Source: Candidatus Thiodiazotropha sp. LNASS1 (GTDB lineage Bacteria > Pseudomonadota > Gammaproteobacteria > Chromatiales > Chromatiaceae). From it: a stretch of 64,000 bases of DNA. The position numbers were made by a program, and so were the translations under genes. The stretch lies in NCBI RefSeq assembly GCF_964212655.1, contig NZ_OZ156465.1, positions 2,356,001 through 2,420,000 of the forward strand, given 5' to 3'. Of this stretch, positions 9,000 through 19,378 are shown one piece after another. The notes under the pieces were generated by a model that saw only the letters and a program-made list of their open reading frames with translations, was not told the DNA's origin and ran no database searches. Numbering within the stretch: position 1 is the first letter of the stretch; every line of letters starts with the position of its first letter.

Positions 9000-10481
9000 T
9001 TAAGTTGAACCAGCTTCAACTTGTCTTCGTTCCTCTTGGTATCGTCTACAGATTGCCGTGAATAGCCAGTGATCCTTTATCTTCTTTGCACCGATGCAGA
9101 TTTCTATCTGTATCGGGTTTCCATCACTCTTTACACCTGTTACACGCCCAGGCTTTCCCACAAACTTACCAACACCGGTATCGATATAGTTCAGGATATG
9201 CAGGTCATGGTATTCACGATCCGGGGAGGTCATTAAGATGTTAACCTTTTCCCCAATTATCTCATCCACATGGTAACCGAACATTGTGCATGCAGCCGGA
9301 TTGAAGGTTTCAATAACACCACGTTCATTTATCGTAATAATTGCGTCAAAGGCACTATTCACGATCTCACTGATTCTCTCTTCCTTTTCATGCAGTTGCT
9401 GTTGCGCATCAATCTTGAACAATTTAGCACGACTCAATAGTAGAGCTACGACACCCAAGATCGAAATCAGCAAGGCATTCACTGCAAGATACCGCTTGCC
9501 TAATGTAATGACAGGTTTATCGAGTTCGGCGTCTGTGATGAAACGTACAAGTTTCCAGTTAACAGCGCCGGTTACCGCGCTGTTGTTTGTCTCTATTTTT
9601 AGATCCAATTTATCGAGCAGCTTTTCAGGTTCCACTGTTGTATAGCTGAACAAACCATCAGCTGTTGTGAACTGTCCCGAATCGGCACTTGTCATCTGCT
9701 TCCAGGCATCTGCGTAGCGGTTTGATATCTTAAGTCCCTTCTTGTCCGGAAACATGAAGCCCCATTCATCGGCTTTTGTTTCTCCTTTCAGCCAATACCC
9801 TTCTTCGTTAAGCAACATCTGACTGCTAGTAGGTGATAAGTCCTGATCAAGCATATTAATCAGCTTATCAGCGAGATAGTTGATTATCACCATGCCCCGC
9901 TTGTTGCCGGAAGCATCAAAGACAGGCGTCGCCAAACGTATCATTGGCTTGAATGGCATCTCGATTTCGCCATGCTCCATGTTGAGATCAAGTGGAGACA
10001 CGAAGACCTCATCACGGTCCTTACTCATTGTTTCCGTAAAATAGTACCTCCCACCTTTGTCCTGCAATTCAGAATCAGGAACGATGACTCCCATTCCGTT
10101 TCGATAGTTGACCCTTACTATCTCCCTTCCTTCGGTATTGAGATATCGGATCTGGTCGAATTGCCCTTTTTCCTCTGCCATTGATTTAAAATCAAGCGCC
10201 AAAAGCTCAGTGTATCGATCTCTCCCAGATGGAATTGCAAGCTGACGAAGATCATCGACAGCGGCGATAAACATGAGGTCCTGCATAGCACCTTGCAGCA
10301 ATTGCTCGAACACACTCTTGCTCTGATTCAGGCTCAACATCTCCGACTGTCTTGTTAGTACTGCTCCATTTTCTATATCTGTGTTAAAAAGCCAGGCGGA
10401 TATGCCAAAAAGCAGCGCAACCGGCGGCACGAACATTAAGGCAAATATTCTACCGTATTTACGAATAAGTGGTCGTTTCAC
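9000..10481 (-). CDS. membrane dCache-PAS sensor protein without an output domain
   Basis: 493 residues: transmembrane helix at about 12-32, a periplasmic double-Cache-like sensor (about 40-320), a second helix near 325-348, and a cytoplasmic PAS domain (about 370-480) with the FNPAACTMFGYHVDEIIGEKV pattern. The protein stops right after PAS; no kinase, GGDEF, EAL or methyl-accepting region follows. Its Cache segment (ELQDKGGRYYFTE, VSPLDLNMEHGEIEMPFKP) is clearly homologous to that of the GGDEF-EAL protein at 14060-17242. It is the last gene of a four-gene minus-strand operon and probably modulates the operon's kinase by protein contact. Confidence 0.82.
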   Translation of the reverse strand: MKRPLIRKYGRIFALMFVPPVALLFGISAWLFNTDIENGAVLTRQSEMLSLNQSKSVFEQLLQGAMQDLMFIAAVDDLRQLAIPSGRDRYTELLALDFKSMAEEKGQFDQIRYLNTEGREIVRVNYRNGMGVIVPDSELQDKGGRYYFTETMSKDRDEVFVSPLDLNMEHGEIEMPFKPMIRLATPVFDASGNKRGMVIINYLADKLINMLDQDLSPTSSQMLLNEEGYWLKGETKADEWGFMFPDKKGLKISNRYADAWKQMTSADSGQFTTADGLFSYTTVEPEKLLDKLDLKIETNNSAVTGAVNWKLVRFITDAELDKPVITLGKRYLAVNALLISILGVVALLLSRAKLFKIDAQQQLHEKEERISEIVNSAFDAIITINERGVIETFNPAACTMFGYHVDEIIGEKVNILMTSPDREYHDLHILNYIDTGVGKFVGKPGRVTGVKSDGNPIQIEICIGAKKIKDHWLFTAICRRYQEERRQVEAGST

Positions 10482-10513
10482 TTTCTTAATCCATGAATTG
10501 GCTAAGATACAAT

Positions 10514-12019
10514 TTATAAAACTTCTTTTTCCACAAGTCTGAAAAAAGCATCTACAACATCGGGATCGAAGTGTTTTCCCCGCTCACTTCGTATGAGATC
10601 CATTACCTCCTCATTCGGCCAGGCGTCTTTGTAAGGCCTTTCATTGGATAGCGCATCATAAACATCCGCCAATGCAGTTATCCTGCCACTTAGCGGTATT
10701 TCATCCCCGGCAAGGCCATTTGGATAACCTGATCCATCATAGTGTTCATGATGTGTTCTTGCGATTTCACTGGCTAATTTGAAATGTCCATGACCCGCAA
10801 GTATTTTCTCGCCATTAACTGTATGTAACTTTATTGCATCGAACTCCTCATGGGTCAACTTGCCCGGCTTTTGCAGAACACTGTCAGGCACTGAAAGCTT
10901 GCCGATATCGTGCAGTGTTGATGCCTGCCCCATCTGCACAGCATCTTCCTTGTTCATACCAAGCTCTTGTGCAAGCATACAGGTTATCAATTCAATTCTC
11001 CTGATATGCTCTCCCGTGTTTTCGTCCTTATATTCAGACGCAACCGCCAGAAGGTTAATCGTCTCCTGATGCTCTCTCGATATCAGCTCAAACAGATCGA
11101 TATTCTTGAATGCAGAGCTTGCCTGCATAGAAAGAATGTTCAGCAAACGTTTGGCATGTTCACTGATATGCCCAAGATTTTCCAGCAATATTGCAGCTAC
11201 GATCTCATTCTTATCCTTTATCGGTATGGCAAACGTCCCCTCTTCCACGTTGAATACACCTTGAATACTGTCGAGCTGTGGATGGAGCCTATGCAGCATT
11301 ACGGCAATCTTTTCTTCATCCTCCTCCCAGTTCCCCTGATTGTTTATTCCGTAGCAGATCTTGTACTCACCATCCTCCGTTATCGGGTAAGCAATGAATC
11401 CAGAGAGGGAATCAACTTTGCTGTGGCCCTCGGAGATACCCAACAAATCGATAATGGCATTCAATATGGAGCGGAAAAAGTCTTCAAGCGAGGTGATTTT
11501 GAATATCGCTGGCGCGGCCTGAACGATATATTCCAACGATCTTTTCTGGCTGTTCAGTATACTGATAAACTCGTATGACTTCAGTCCCATGCGCACAGCC
11601 GTATAAAGCTTTTCCTGGGTAAGTTCAGTCTTCTCCTTATAATCGTTGATATCGTAGTGATCAATCACATATCGCTCAGGCGCATACCCGGGCTGTCCGG
11701 TTCGCAGGATGATGCGAATATGGTTGTTGCCTAGGATATTCCTGATGTACTCGACCACGTCGAAACCTGCATTCTCGGTTTCCATCACCACATCGAGCAA
11801 CACGATTGCAATATCACGCTCCTTACGCGCAATTTCCATCGCTTCCTGACCCGAATAAGCGGAGATAAAACTAAGTTTGCGTCCCTTATAATCAAAGTGC
11901 TTCAAGGCAAGTTCTGTAACCTGGTGTACACTCTTGTCATCATCGACAATGAGAATCTTCCATCCTATTTCGGAAAGCCTCTTCTTTTTTGATTTTTTAG
12001 CAAAAAACAGTTTAGCCAT
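10514..12019 (-). CDS. response regulator with HD-GYP c-di-GMP phosphodiesterase domain
   Basis: 501 residues: basic N-terminus, receiver domain (about 20-145) with phosphoacceptor Asp76 in IVLLDVV, a DUF3369-type middle region (about 150-320, GAF-like), and a C-terminal HD-GYP domain (about 325-500). The catalytic HD is in TLHDIGKLSVPD and the GYP motif reads HHEHYDGSGYP, both complete, so c-di-GMP hydrolysis is expected. It begins 6 bp after the kinase gene, making a cognate pair, and is followed by the dCache-PAS protein. Confidence 0.92.
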   Translation of the reverse strand: MAKLFFAKKSKKKRLSEIGWKILIVDDDKSVHQVTELALKHFDYKGRKLSFISAYSGQEAMEIARKERDIAIVLLDVVMETENAGFDVVEYIRNILGNNHIRIILRTGQPGYAPERYVIDHYDINDYKEKTELTQEKLYTAVRMGLKSYEFISILNSQKRSLEYIVQAAPAIFKITSLEDFFRSILNAIIDLLGISEGHSKVDSLSGFIAYPITEDGEYKICYGINNQGNWEEDEEKIAVMLHRLHPQLDSIQGVFNVEEGTFAIPIKDKNEIVAAILLENLGHISEHAKRLLNILSMQASSAFKNIDLFELISREHQETINLLAVASEYKDENTGEHIRRIELITCMLAQELGMNKEDAVQMGQASTLHDIGKLSVPDSVLQKPGKLTHEEFDAIKLHTVNGEKILAGHGHFKLASEIARTHHEHYDGSGYPNGLAGDEIPLSGRITALADVYDALSNERPYKDAWPNEEVMDLIRSERGKHFDPDVVDAFFRLVEKEVL

Positions 12020-12025
12020 CGCTCG

Positions 12026-12976
12026 CTATTCCAATGTTTCCACCACTAACGAAATATTAAAGCGACTTCCCTCTCCCGGCTTGCTCTCGACCTCAATTTC
12101 GCCGCCAAAACGCTGGGCAACTAAATTATAAACAATATTGAGCCCAAGACCGCTACCGCCCTTATTTCGTGCCGTGGTTATAAATGGTTGAAAAATACTC
12201 TCTTTCAATGACTCGTCCATACCCTTGCCATAGTCCTCGAACAATAAGTTCAGACGATTCCCCTTTTGCTCGATTTGAATATGAACGATACCGGATTGCT
12301 CCGGCTCATAAGCGTGATTGATAACATTTGAAAGCAGGTTATTCATAATTTGCGACAGCGATCCAGGATATGTCTTCACCATCATTTGTTGTGGACAATC
12401 CAGCTCTACTTGTATCTTTGTTTTCTTCAATTGATTCTTAAAAGTACGGATGATATCCCGCAGGTAATCGCACACATCGATCGTCCGAATATCGTCGATA
12501 TTCTGATCGACCGATATCATTTTAAAGCTGCTGATCAACCTTGCAGCCTGATTGAGACCCGTCTTAGCCAGACGCATCGACTCGTCAACGGTTTCAAAAA
12601 ACGCATCCATATCACTTTCGGAAAGCTCTTCAGCCTCATACGATTTTTTCAGCTGCCTGATCTCTTCACTGCAGGCAGATATCGATGTCATAGCGACACC
12701 AATCGGTGTATTTACCTCATGTGCCACACCGGCTACGAGCGACCCCAATGCCGCTAATTTCTCCTTTTCAACCAACTGCTGCTGCATTGCTTTCAACATT
12801 TCGAGATCCTTCTCGATCAATTGTTTACTCTGCTTTAGTTCCAAGTCCTTCTGCTTAAGTATCGAGAGCGCATCCTGGTAACGTTTGCGCACTAGATCGC
12901 TTTGCCGTGACGATTCCTTAAACAACTTGAGCTGCTGTTCAAGCGCCTCGATTCTGTTATCGGTACCGCTGACCAT
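12026..12976 (-). CDS. cytosolic sensor histidine kinase
   Basis: 316 residues without transmembrane segments. Residues 5-75 form a coiled coil, then the DHp motif LVAGVAHEVNTPIG with His86, and an HATPase domain with NLLSNVINHAYEP (N-box), GKGMDE (G1) and GGSGLGLNIVYNLV (G2). The typical LAALGSLVAGVAHEVNTP block belongs to the HPK4-like group. The ATG directly abuts the stop of the upstream di-iron MBL gene (TAAATG), so the kinase has no sensor domain of its own and probably takes its signal from that protein. The next gene is its likely response regulator. Confidence 0.92.
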   Translation of the reverse strand: MVSGTDNRIEALEQQLKLFKESSRQSDLVRKRYQDALSILKQKDLELKQSKQLIEKDLEMLKAMQQQLVEKEKLAALGSLVAGVAHEVNTPIGVAMTSISACSEEIRQLKKSYEAEELSESDMDAFFETVDESMRLAKTGLNQAARLISSFKMISVDQNIDDIRTIDVCDYLRDIIRTFKNQLKKTKIQVELDCPQQMMVKTYPGSLSQIMNNLLSNVINHAYEPEQSGIVHIQIEQKGNRLNLLFEDYGKGMDESLKESIFQPFITTARNKGGSGLGLNIVYNLVAQRFGGEIEVESKPGEGSRFNISLVVETLE

Positions 12977-13765
12977 TTACGTTGTCAAATACGGATAAAT
13001 TATGTCAGTGCCGCACACCAGAGACTCAAGATAGTGCAAGGCATGGTCAACATTTTTCGAGTCAATAATTGAACCGTGTTGCGGCAATATGGCATTTATC
13101 CGGTACTGGCGGATCTTTTCAATATAACCGCGACAAGCGATATTTGAAGCCATATAATCCACATGAAACAGATCCAGTACAGACTCATGCGCTTCGAAAT
13201 CATCGACAATCAAGCGCCATTCAAGCTGGATGGCCGCCCATATATCACCGGAAAACAGGAACCCGCTCGATTCATCGAAACTGGTAAATGCGCCTGCAAA
13301 ATGTAGATAGGGTGCCTCTGTAAAATGGATTCTTTTACCACTTTTGAAAGTGTATGAAGGCTCTTCAACCACATCATGCCAGCGATATTCGCCTACTCCG
13401 TAGTAGGGCAGAAGGACTTGCGTTCGCGGCGTGGTGAAGATTGCCATCTTCGGATTAACTTCCAGCCATTGTGGCATCGATGCCGCAACATCTGGATCCT
13501 GGTGGCAGATGATGAGGCCACTGACCATTTCAGGGTCCATCACCTGGGCTACGCGTTCCCTGGTCTTTTCAAAGTATGCCTGATGTCCCGGGTCAATGAT
13601 TATCGCTTCATCGCCGGACTTTATCAGGTAGATATTGCTACGAAATGCAGTGTGCTCGGGAATACCCAACCAGTAGATTTCATGCACTTCATCGCAATAG
13701 AGAAGCACCGGGTTCTCAGTATCGGGGTCGACATCCCGATATTCCGCAATATGATTTCCTTTCAT
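12977..13765 (-). CDS. FprA/ODP-like di-iron metallo-beta-lactamase fold protein, probable oxygen or redox sensor
   Basis: A 262-residue stand-alone MBL-fold protein of the flavodiiron type without the flavodoxin domain. Metal ligands are visible: His88-x-Asp90-x-Asp92 (CHQDPDVAAS), His155 (YLHFAG), Asp174 (FSGDIW) and His230 (LPQHGS). This is the FprA ligand set with the usual Glu replaced by Asp and the following His replaced by Val. Similar stand-alone proteins (oxygen-binding di-iron proteins) act as O2/Fe sensors next to chemotaxis receptors or kinases. As first gene of the operon and abutting the kinase, it is likely the sensory input. A hydrolase role is less likely. Confidence 0.82.
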   Translation of the reverse strand: MKGNHIAEYRDVDPDTENPVLLYCDEVHEIYWLGIPEHTAFRSNIYLIKSGDEAIIIDPGHQAYFEKTRERVAQVMDPEMVSGLIICHQDPDVAASMPQWLEVNPKMAIFTTPRTQVLLPYYGVGEYRWHDVVEEPSYTFKSGKRIHFTEAPYLHFAGAFTSFDESSGFLFSGDIWAAIQLEWRLIVDDFEAHESVLDLFHVDYMASNIACRGYIEKIRQYRINAILPQHGSIIDSKNVDHALHYLESLVCGTDIIYPYLTT

Positions 13766-14059
13766 TACTCAACCCCGAATTACCATTAAAATATAGACGA
13801 AATAGGAGAACCGGCAGCTCATCTACACGACACCTATACTGTTGTCGGCTTAGGAGAAATTCACTGAAGCAGAGATAGGAAATTAATTCTCAAGCAATAC
13901 CGAAAGTTAAAAAATATTTCCTAAATCAAGGCCAATGCGCTTAATCCAGTCAAATTTCTGTAAAGAAAAAAAGCTAGTTGCCGACAGTAAAGCTACATGC
14001 ATCATCAAGTCGTTATATTGCAAATAACTCAGGGATGAATCTGCTTCCCGGGTAATTGC
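13766..14059. promoter_or_regulatory. divergent intergenic region with promoters of both sensory operons
   Basis: 294 bp, AT-rich, between the minus-strand di-iron operon and the plus-strand GGDEF-EAL gene. Both promoters must lie here unless the genes are read from within one another. I see no unambiguous -35/-10 pair or regulator palindrome. Confidence 0.45.
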
Positions 14060-17000
14060 GTGACCGCACAAACCTCAACAAGAATATTTTTCAGGCTGGC
14101 CGCTCCCTGGTCTGTCGTTCTGTTCCTCGTAATTTACCTCGTCTATTTTTGGCAACTAGATACAAGATTCGAACAGCTCAAGCTCCAGCAGGAGCACAAC
14201 GTCAGATTGGCATCATCGACGCTCATCAATATTTTTCATGAGCCGATAACTGATATTTTACTTCTCACTCAAAGCGAGGGGTTGAAACAATGGAGACCAG
14301 GGCAAGACAACCAGCAAGCAGCGATTGCGATTTCTAAAAATTTCACGAACCAAATTGCAATCAAGGAACGCTATGATCAAATCCGTTTTCTTGACATCAG
14401 AGGAATGGAGAGAATCAGAGTCAACCGGGGTTCAGAAGGACCACAAACCACCCCGCACAGAGAACTGCAAGACAAATCAAACCGTTACTATTTCTACGAG
14501 GCGAGAAACCTGAGCCCCAAGGAGATCTATATCTCGCCCCTCGATCTGAATAAAGAGCACGGCAGGATCGAGACACCCGTCAAACCGACCATCAGGCTAA
14601 CGACCCCGGTTTTAAACGGTGTGAATGAGCCAATCGGCTTTTTAGTGATCAATTACCTGGCGGAAGCGATGCTGAATGAGTTTGTCGCGCAATATAAAGA
14701 CCGCCTCGGTCATATCGCGCTGCTCAATGACGAGGGATTCTGGCTCTACCACCATGACCCTTCCATGCGCTGGGGATTCATGTTCGACAATGACCTTTCA
14801 CTGGCCAAGAACCTTCCGAATGCATGGCATCAGATCAATAGTGCGGACTATACGCAACAAATCACAGAGCACGGCATTTTGACCTCGCTTAAGACACAAC
14901 CCTATCTACTCAATATCACTCAGGACAATCGCCATGTCTATGAAAATGTCACCTATAGCAGCGGGTACCCGTGGACCGTCGTCTCACATATAGAGGCGAC
15001 AGAGCTGGAAAATGTCAAAGCCGGGATCTTACATCCTCTACTGTTAACCGGTATACCATTGTTTCTGACTATACAAATCACTTTCTATGTAATCGCACGC
15101 CATAGAACACAGGCCGCTCGACAACAGAATCGCATCACTGAGAGTGAAATGCGAAACCGCTCGCTATTGGAATCGGTTGCCGACGGCATCATGATGTTGG
15201 ATTCAACCGGTCGGATTCTCGAAGCCAATCCCAGTGCCGAATCTATGTTCGGGCTCACCTTGAACGAACTTCAATCGTGCGCCATATCAGATCTTTTGAC
15301 CTCTTCGCATGACGCCATTCGTCTCTTAGCCAGGATGCAACAGTTGAAACAACCTATAACGTCAGAAGAGGACCCACAAACTGACGAGTACACCGCCAAG
15401 TACGCCGGCAACAAGGAGTTTCCACTTAAAATAACCTTATCCCGATTTTCCATCGGCAATGAACTTCACTTCACCGCATCGCTCACTGATTTGACAGAGC
15501 AGCGTCTTGCCTATCAGGAGATGATTTTAGCAAGTGAAGTATTCGACACCGCGTCTGAAGGTATCCTGGTGACCGACAACAAGGCTATTATCCAACGCGT
15601 CAACCCTGCTTTTACGCGACTGACCGGTTATCAGCCAGATGAATTAATCGGGAAAAAACCATCCATCTTACGCTCTTACCTGACCGATAACTCCTTCTAC
15701 CGCATGATGTGGCAGTCCATAGACAATACCGGCAGATGGGAAGGAGAGATAACCAACAGTATTAAAGGCGGTGCGAACCGGATTTTCGATCTCTCCATTT
15801 TCACCATTCGTGACGACAAGGGGAATATCACCCATTACGCCGGCATCTCACGCGACATCACAGAGGAAAAGGAAGCGGAGGAGCAGATTCACAGGCATGC
15901 CTATTATGACGGATTGACCGGCCTGCCGAATCGCACGCTTTTTCTCGAACGACTGCAACAGGCGATCAATCGTGGCAGCCGGTACCATGAGCGTTTCGCG
16001 CTTTTCTTTATCGACCTGGACCGCTTCAAGTCGGTCAATGACAGTCTTGGGCACGATGCAGGGGATCTCTTATTGCAGCTCGTCGCCGGTCGTATCAGCA
16101 ACCTCATTCGCGAAACCGACACACTGGCCCGTCATGCGGGTGATGAGTTCAGCCTGCTGCTACACAACATCAAGCGTGATGATGACCTTGCTGTTTTGGC
16201 GCAGAAGATCATCACTGCACTCGGTAAAACGTTCATGATAATGGAACGAGAGGTGCACATAGGCGCCAGCATCGGCATCGCGGAATACCCCGATGACGGG
16301 CGCGAGGCTGACACTCTGCTGCGCAATGCCGATCTGGCCATGTACCAGGCGAAATACAGCGGCAAAGAGACCTATCGATTCTTTAGCGAAGAGCTGAATA
16401 CCGCAATACAGCAACATGTCCGTTTGGAGGCTGACCTGCGCAAAGCAATCAGCGAGGAGCAGTTCGAACTCTTCTATCAACCTCTGGTGGACTATCAACA
16501 CTGTAAGATTGTCAGTACGGAAGCATTGATTCGCTGGAACCACCCAGAACATGGGCGTATTCCACCTGACAAATTTATACCTATCTGTGAAGAGACAGGC
16601 CTGATCCGTCCATTGAGTGAATGGGTGATCCATCATGCAGCCATGCAGCTGGCTGAATGGAGAAACACCGACCTTGCCCACATGTCAATTTCCATCAACC
16701 TGTCCGCCTATCGCAATCGGCACGCCGTGGATAAAGCGTTTATCAAGGATACGATTATCGAGACGGGCGTTTCTCCCGCCCTGATGACATTTGAAATCAC
16801 CGAGAGCCTGATGATGGAAAATACAGCGGAATCGTTGGAATGGCTCACATTTGCCAAGGAGCTGGGAATCAGTGTCGCTGTTGATGACTTCGGTACCGGT
16901 TACTCTTCATTAAGCTATCTGAAGCGATTTCCCGTGGATATACTCAAGATCGATCGCGCCTTCATTGCCGATATGAACGTTAATAGTGAGGACGAGGCTC

Positions 17001-17242
17001 TGGTCATGGCCATTATCGCAATGGCAAAGAGTCTTAACATGAAGGTTATCGCCGAAGGGGTTGAGAACCACCAGCAACTGGACATGTTGAGAGACAGACA
17101 GGATCACTGCAGCATCATCCAAGGCTTCCTCTTCGCCCCGCCCATGCCGGTCGATCAGTTTCATTCATTCTACAGGGATTTTGATTTCAACAGATACTGC
17201 CAGAAGCTTCACAGCCGATTCGGCAAGTATTCAGCGAATTGA
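14060..17242 (+). CDS. dCache-PAS-PAS-GGDEF-EAL membrane protein
   Basis: 1060 residues that couple an external signal to c-di-GMP turnover. Order: transmembrane helix (about 14-33), periplasmic double Cache (about 40-310), helix (about 325-345), two PAS domains (about 365-480 and 495-610), GGDEF (about 620-785), EAL (about 800-1050). The GGDEF active site is RHAGDEFSL, a permitted A-GDEF variant, with RETD five residues before it as inhibitory site. The EAL domain has STEALIRW, DDFGTGYSSLSYLKRFPVD and IAEGVEN, so phosphodiesterase activity is expected. Start is GTG 14060; the nearer ATG at 14035 is out of frame. The Cache domain is a paralogue of that at 9000-10481. Confidence 0.93.
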   Translation: MTAQTSTRIFFRLAAPWSVVLFLVIYLVYFWQLDTRFEQLKLQQEHNVRLASSTLINIFHEPITDILLLTQSEGLKQWRPGQDNQQAAIAISKNFTNQIAIKERYDQIRFLDIRGMERIRVNRGSEGPQTTPHRELQDKSNRYYFYEARNLSPKEIYISPLDLNKEHGRIETPVKPTIRLTTPVLNGVNEPIGFLVINYLAEAMLNEFVAQYKDRLGHIALLNDEGFWLYHHDPSMRWGFMFDNDLSLAKNLPNAWHQINSADYTQQITEHGILTSLKTQPYLLNITQDNRHVYENVTYSSGYPWTVVSHIEATELENVKAGILHPLLLTGIPLFLTIQITFYVIARHRTQAARQQNRITESEMRNRSLLESVADGIMMLDSTGRILEANPSAESMFGLTLNELQSCAISDLLTSSHDAIRLLARMQQLKQPITSEEDPQTDEYTAKYAGNKEFPLKITLSRFSIGNELHFTASLTDLTEQRLAYQEMILASEVFDTASEGILVTDNKAIIQRVNPAFTRLTGYQPDELIGKKPSILRSYLTDNSFYRMMWQSIDNTGRWEGEITNSIKGGANRIFDLSIFTIRDDKGNITHYAGISRDITEEKEAEEQIHRHAYYDGLTGLPNRTLFLERLQQAINRGSRYHERFALFFIDLDRFKSVNDSLGHDAGDLLLQLVAGRISNLIRETDTLARHAGDEFSLLLHNIKRDDDLAVLAQKIITALGKTFMIMEREVHIGASIGIAEYPDDGREADTLLRNADLAMYQAKYSGKETYRFFSEELNTAIQQHVRLEADLRKAISEEQFELFYQPLVDYQHCKIVSTEALIRWNHPEHGRIPPDKFIPICEETGLIRPLSEWVIHHAAMQLAEWRNTDLAHMSISINLSAYRNRHAVDKAFIKDTIIETGVSPALMTFEITESLMMENTAESLEWLTFAKELGISVAVDDFGTGYSSLSYLKRFPVDILKIDRAFIADMNVNSEDEALVMAIIAMAKSLNMKVIAEGVENHQQLDMLRDRQDHCSIIQGFLFAPPMPVDQFHSFYRDFDFNRYCQKLHSRFGKYSAN

Positions 17243-17572
17243 TACAGACAAGCCGACACACCCCTTCATTAAAGAAAACATGCGCCAGTTAAATGCCCTG
17301 TTTAATATTGCGCAACAGTCTAAATCGGTATGGAGCTTCCGGTTCGAGTGGCAGGAATCCCCGATAGATTTAGGGTCTCCATGGATACATGGCGTCGCGA
17401 TTGCAAAGTTGAATGTATTCGACAGTAAAAAACCTTCTATTTCCTAACTGCTAATCTCTGGGACGGTACTGATTCAGACCTGCCGAATTGATTGTATAGG
17501 AAGGTCTCATTTTTTGTTGCGCAATGACCTATCGACCTGGTTTATCATACCCGGGCCACTCCGCATCGCTAT
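17243..17572. other. intergenic region, no supported gene
   Basis: 330 bp between two convergent genes. A 55-codon frame starting at 17280 has no good ribosome site and no recognisable motif. I found no terminator hairpin with a T-run. Confidence 0.5.
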
Positions 17573-19144
17573 TCAGATCCGAAAGCCGCGAACCACGGAG
17601 CGCATGTTCTCAGCCAGCCCGGCAAGATCCTTGGAGAGTTCGGTCATGGCCTCCGCGCTACGGGCATTGGTCTGTGCAGCATCTCCCACTGAGTGGATGT
17701 TACCGCTGATGTCCTGGGCGACGATGCTCTGTTGATTGGCGGCGGTGGCCACTATCTGGTTGAGGTCGCTGATTTCGGTAATCATCCCCGTGATCTCATT
17801 CAACACATCGACAACCTTGCTCGACTGATCGATACCGACCCGCGCCTGGTTGCTGCCCTCATCCATCACCCGGCCCGCCTCATGGGCCCGTCGCTGCAGT
17901 TTTTCGATCATCTGATTGATCTCTTCCGTCGATCGTTGGGTGCGGTCCGCCAGGGTTCTGACCTCATCCGCCACCACCGCGAAGCCTCGGCCATGTACAC
18001 CGGCCCTTGCCGCTTCGATGGCCGCGTTCAGCGCCAATAGATTGGTCTGTTCGGCTATCTCCCTGATCACGTCGAGTATCTTGCCTATCGCGTCACTCTC
18101 CGATTCCAGGGTCCGGATCGTCTCAGCCGCCGTCTCGACCTCACCGGCCATGCTGTTGATCATATCCATGGCTTCCCCGACGACCGACCTTCCGGCGGTG
18201 GCCGCATCATTCGATTTTCTGGTAGTATCGGCCGCGCTCTCTGCCGTTTTGGCCACCTCGACGATGGAATGGGACATCTCCTCCGAAGCGGTGGCCATCT
18301 GCTCGAGTGTGGAGCGCTGTCGACAGATCTCATTACCGACTTCAGCAACGGTTTCCGCCGATTTACAGGCATCAGACGCCAACTGTTTCGCGGTTTCATC
18401 CAGGCGTCCGAGCACGGTCCTCAATCCCGCCTGCACCATCACTCCCGCCAACTCCACTGCACCGACATCGCTCATATTGCCCGTATAGACATACTGCATG
18501 ATCGGGTTATTCACCAGTTGCCTGGCCCGCGCCGCCGATTGTCTCACTTCGCGGGTCGCAATTGATGCCACGCCATAGCTGATCACTATGCCGCCCATCC
18601 AACCCAACAGCTGTGGCAACCATGACCAGCCACCCAATAACGAGAAGAGCGCCATCGGCAGGCTGAAGATCAACGCCAGCCAGAAAAACTGACGCAGTGT
18701 GCTGCCGGGCCGAAAACGCAGCACGAAGGGTATGCGGCCTTTGCGCAGGGATGTATAGAGTTTCTCCGCCCGTGCCACCCGTTCACGGCTGGGAGCGACA
18801 CGTACCGACTGGTAACCCACCTTGGCCTCACCCTCATACACCGACGTCACATAGGCGTCCACCCAGTAATAGCCGCCATCCTTGCTGCGGTTTTTCACAA
18901 TCCCCATCCAGGACTCATCCCGCTTCAGCGTCTCCCATAGATCGGCGAAGGCCTCTGGCGGCATATCCGGGTGGCGAACGATATTGTGGTTGGTATTCAG
19001 CAGTTCATCCCGGGAGTACTGACTGATGTCAACAAAGGCCTGATTGGCCTGAGTGATGATACCTTTAAGGTCAGTGGTCGATATGAGTTCAGCGTCCGAT
19101 GCTACCGAGGATTCCTGATCCTTGATCGGTAGATTGATTTTCAT
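17573..19144 (-). CDS. Aer-like PAS methyl-accepting chemotaxis protein
   Basis: 523 residues: N-terminal PAS (about 15-125) with the Aer-type [20 protein letters not shown] and [14 protein letters not shown], which in Aer binds FAD and senses redox. Two closely spaced hydrophobic helices follow (about 170-215), then a cytoplasmic signalling domain whose tip reads [23 protein letters not shown]. There is no periplasmic sensor, as in Aer. It should signal through CheW/CheA elsewhere in the genome. It is transcribed alone, tail to tail with the GGDEF-EAL gene. Confidence 0.93.
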   Translation of the reverse strand: MKINLPIKDQESSVASDAELISTTDLKGIITQANQAFVDISQYSRDELLNTNHNIVRHPDMPPEAFADLWETLKRDESWMGIVKNRSKDGGYYWVDAYVTSVYEGEAKVGYQSVRVAPSRERVARAEKLYTSLRKGRIPFVLRFRPGSTLRQFFWLALIFSLPMALFSLLGGWSWLPQLLGWMGGIVISYGVASIATREVRQSAARARQLVNNPIMQYVYTGNMSDVGAVELAGVMVQAGLRTVLGRLDETAKQLASDACKSAETVAEVGNEICRQRSTLEQMATASEEMSHSIVEVAKTAESAADTTRKSNDAATAGRSVVGEAMDMINSMAGEVETAAETIRTLESESDAIGKILDVIREIAEQTNLLALNAAIEAARAGVHGRGFAVVADEVRTLADRTQRSTEEINQMIEKLQRRAHEAGRVMDEGSNQARVGIDQSSKVVDVLNEITGMITEISDLNQIVATAANQQSIVAQDISGNIHSVGDAAQTNARSAEAMTELSKDLAGLAENMRSVVRGFRI

Positions 19145-19378
19145 CGCGGTAGGTGCCTTTAAAGACAGATTGAACTACAACGTGTATCGGCCGGATAGAC
19201 TTTAACTGAAGGACCTTCTGACACATCGAGGGTAAATAGTCACTATTTTCCTGATCTGTAACAATCGGGTCATGCACGACAGATGCCGTTTTATTCGCAT
19301 ATCGGGTAAAGGGTCGGCGCCTTCTGCCGCTATCTGTCGTGATTGAAAGGTTAAAATATAAAGTAAAGAACGACCTCC

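Noticed and set aside
13900-13960. FNR-like TTGAT/ATCAA half-sites in the divergent sensory promoter region
   Set aside because: Only one half-site matches; the second half is too degenerate to call an FNR box despite the tempting link with oxygen sensing.
17280-17447. 55-codon frame beginning with ATG after the GGDEF-EAL gene
   Set aside because: No proper ribosome site and no motif or low-complexity pattern of real coding sequence; kept as intergenic.
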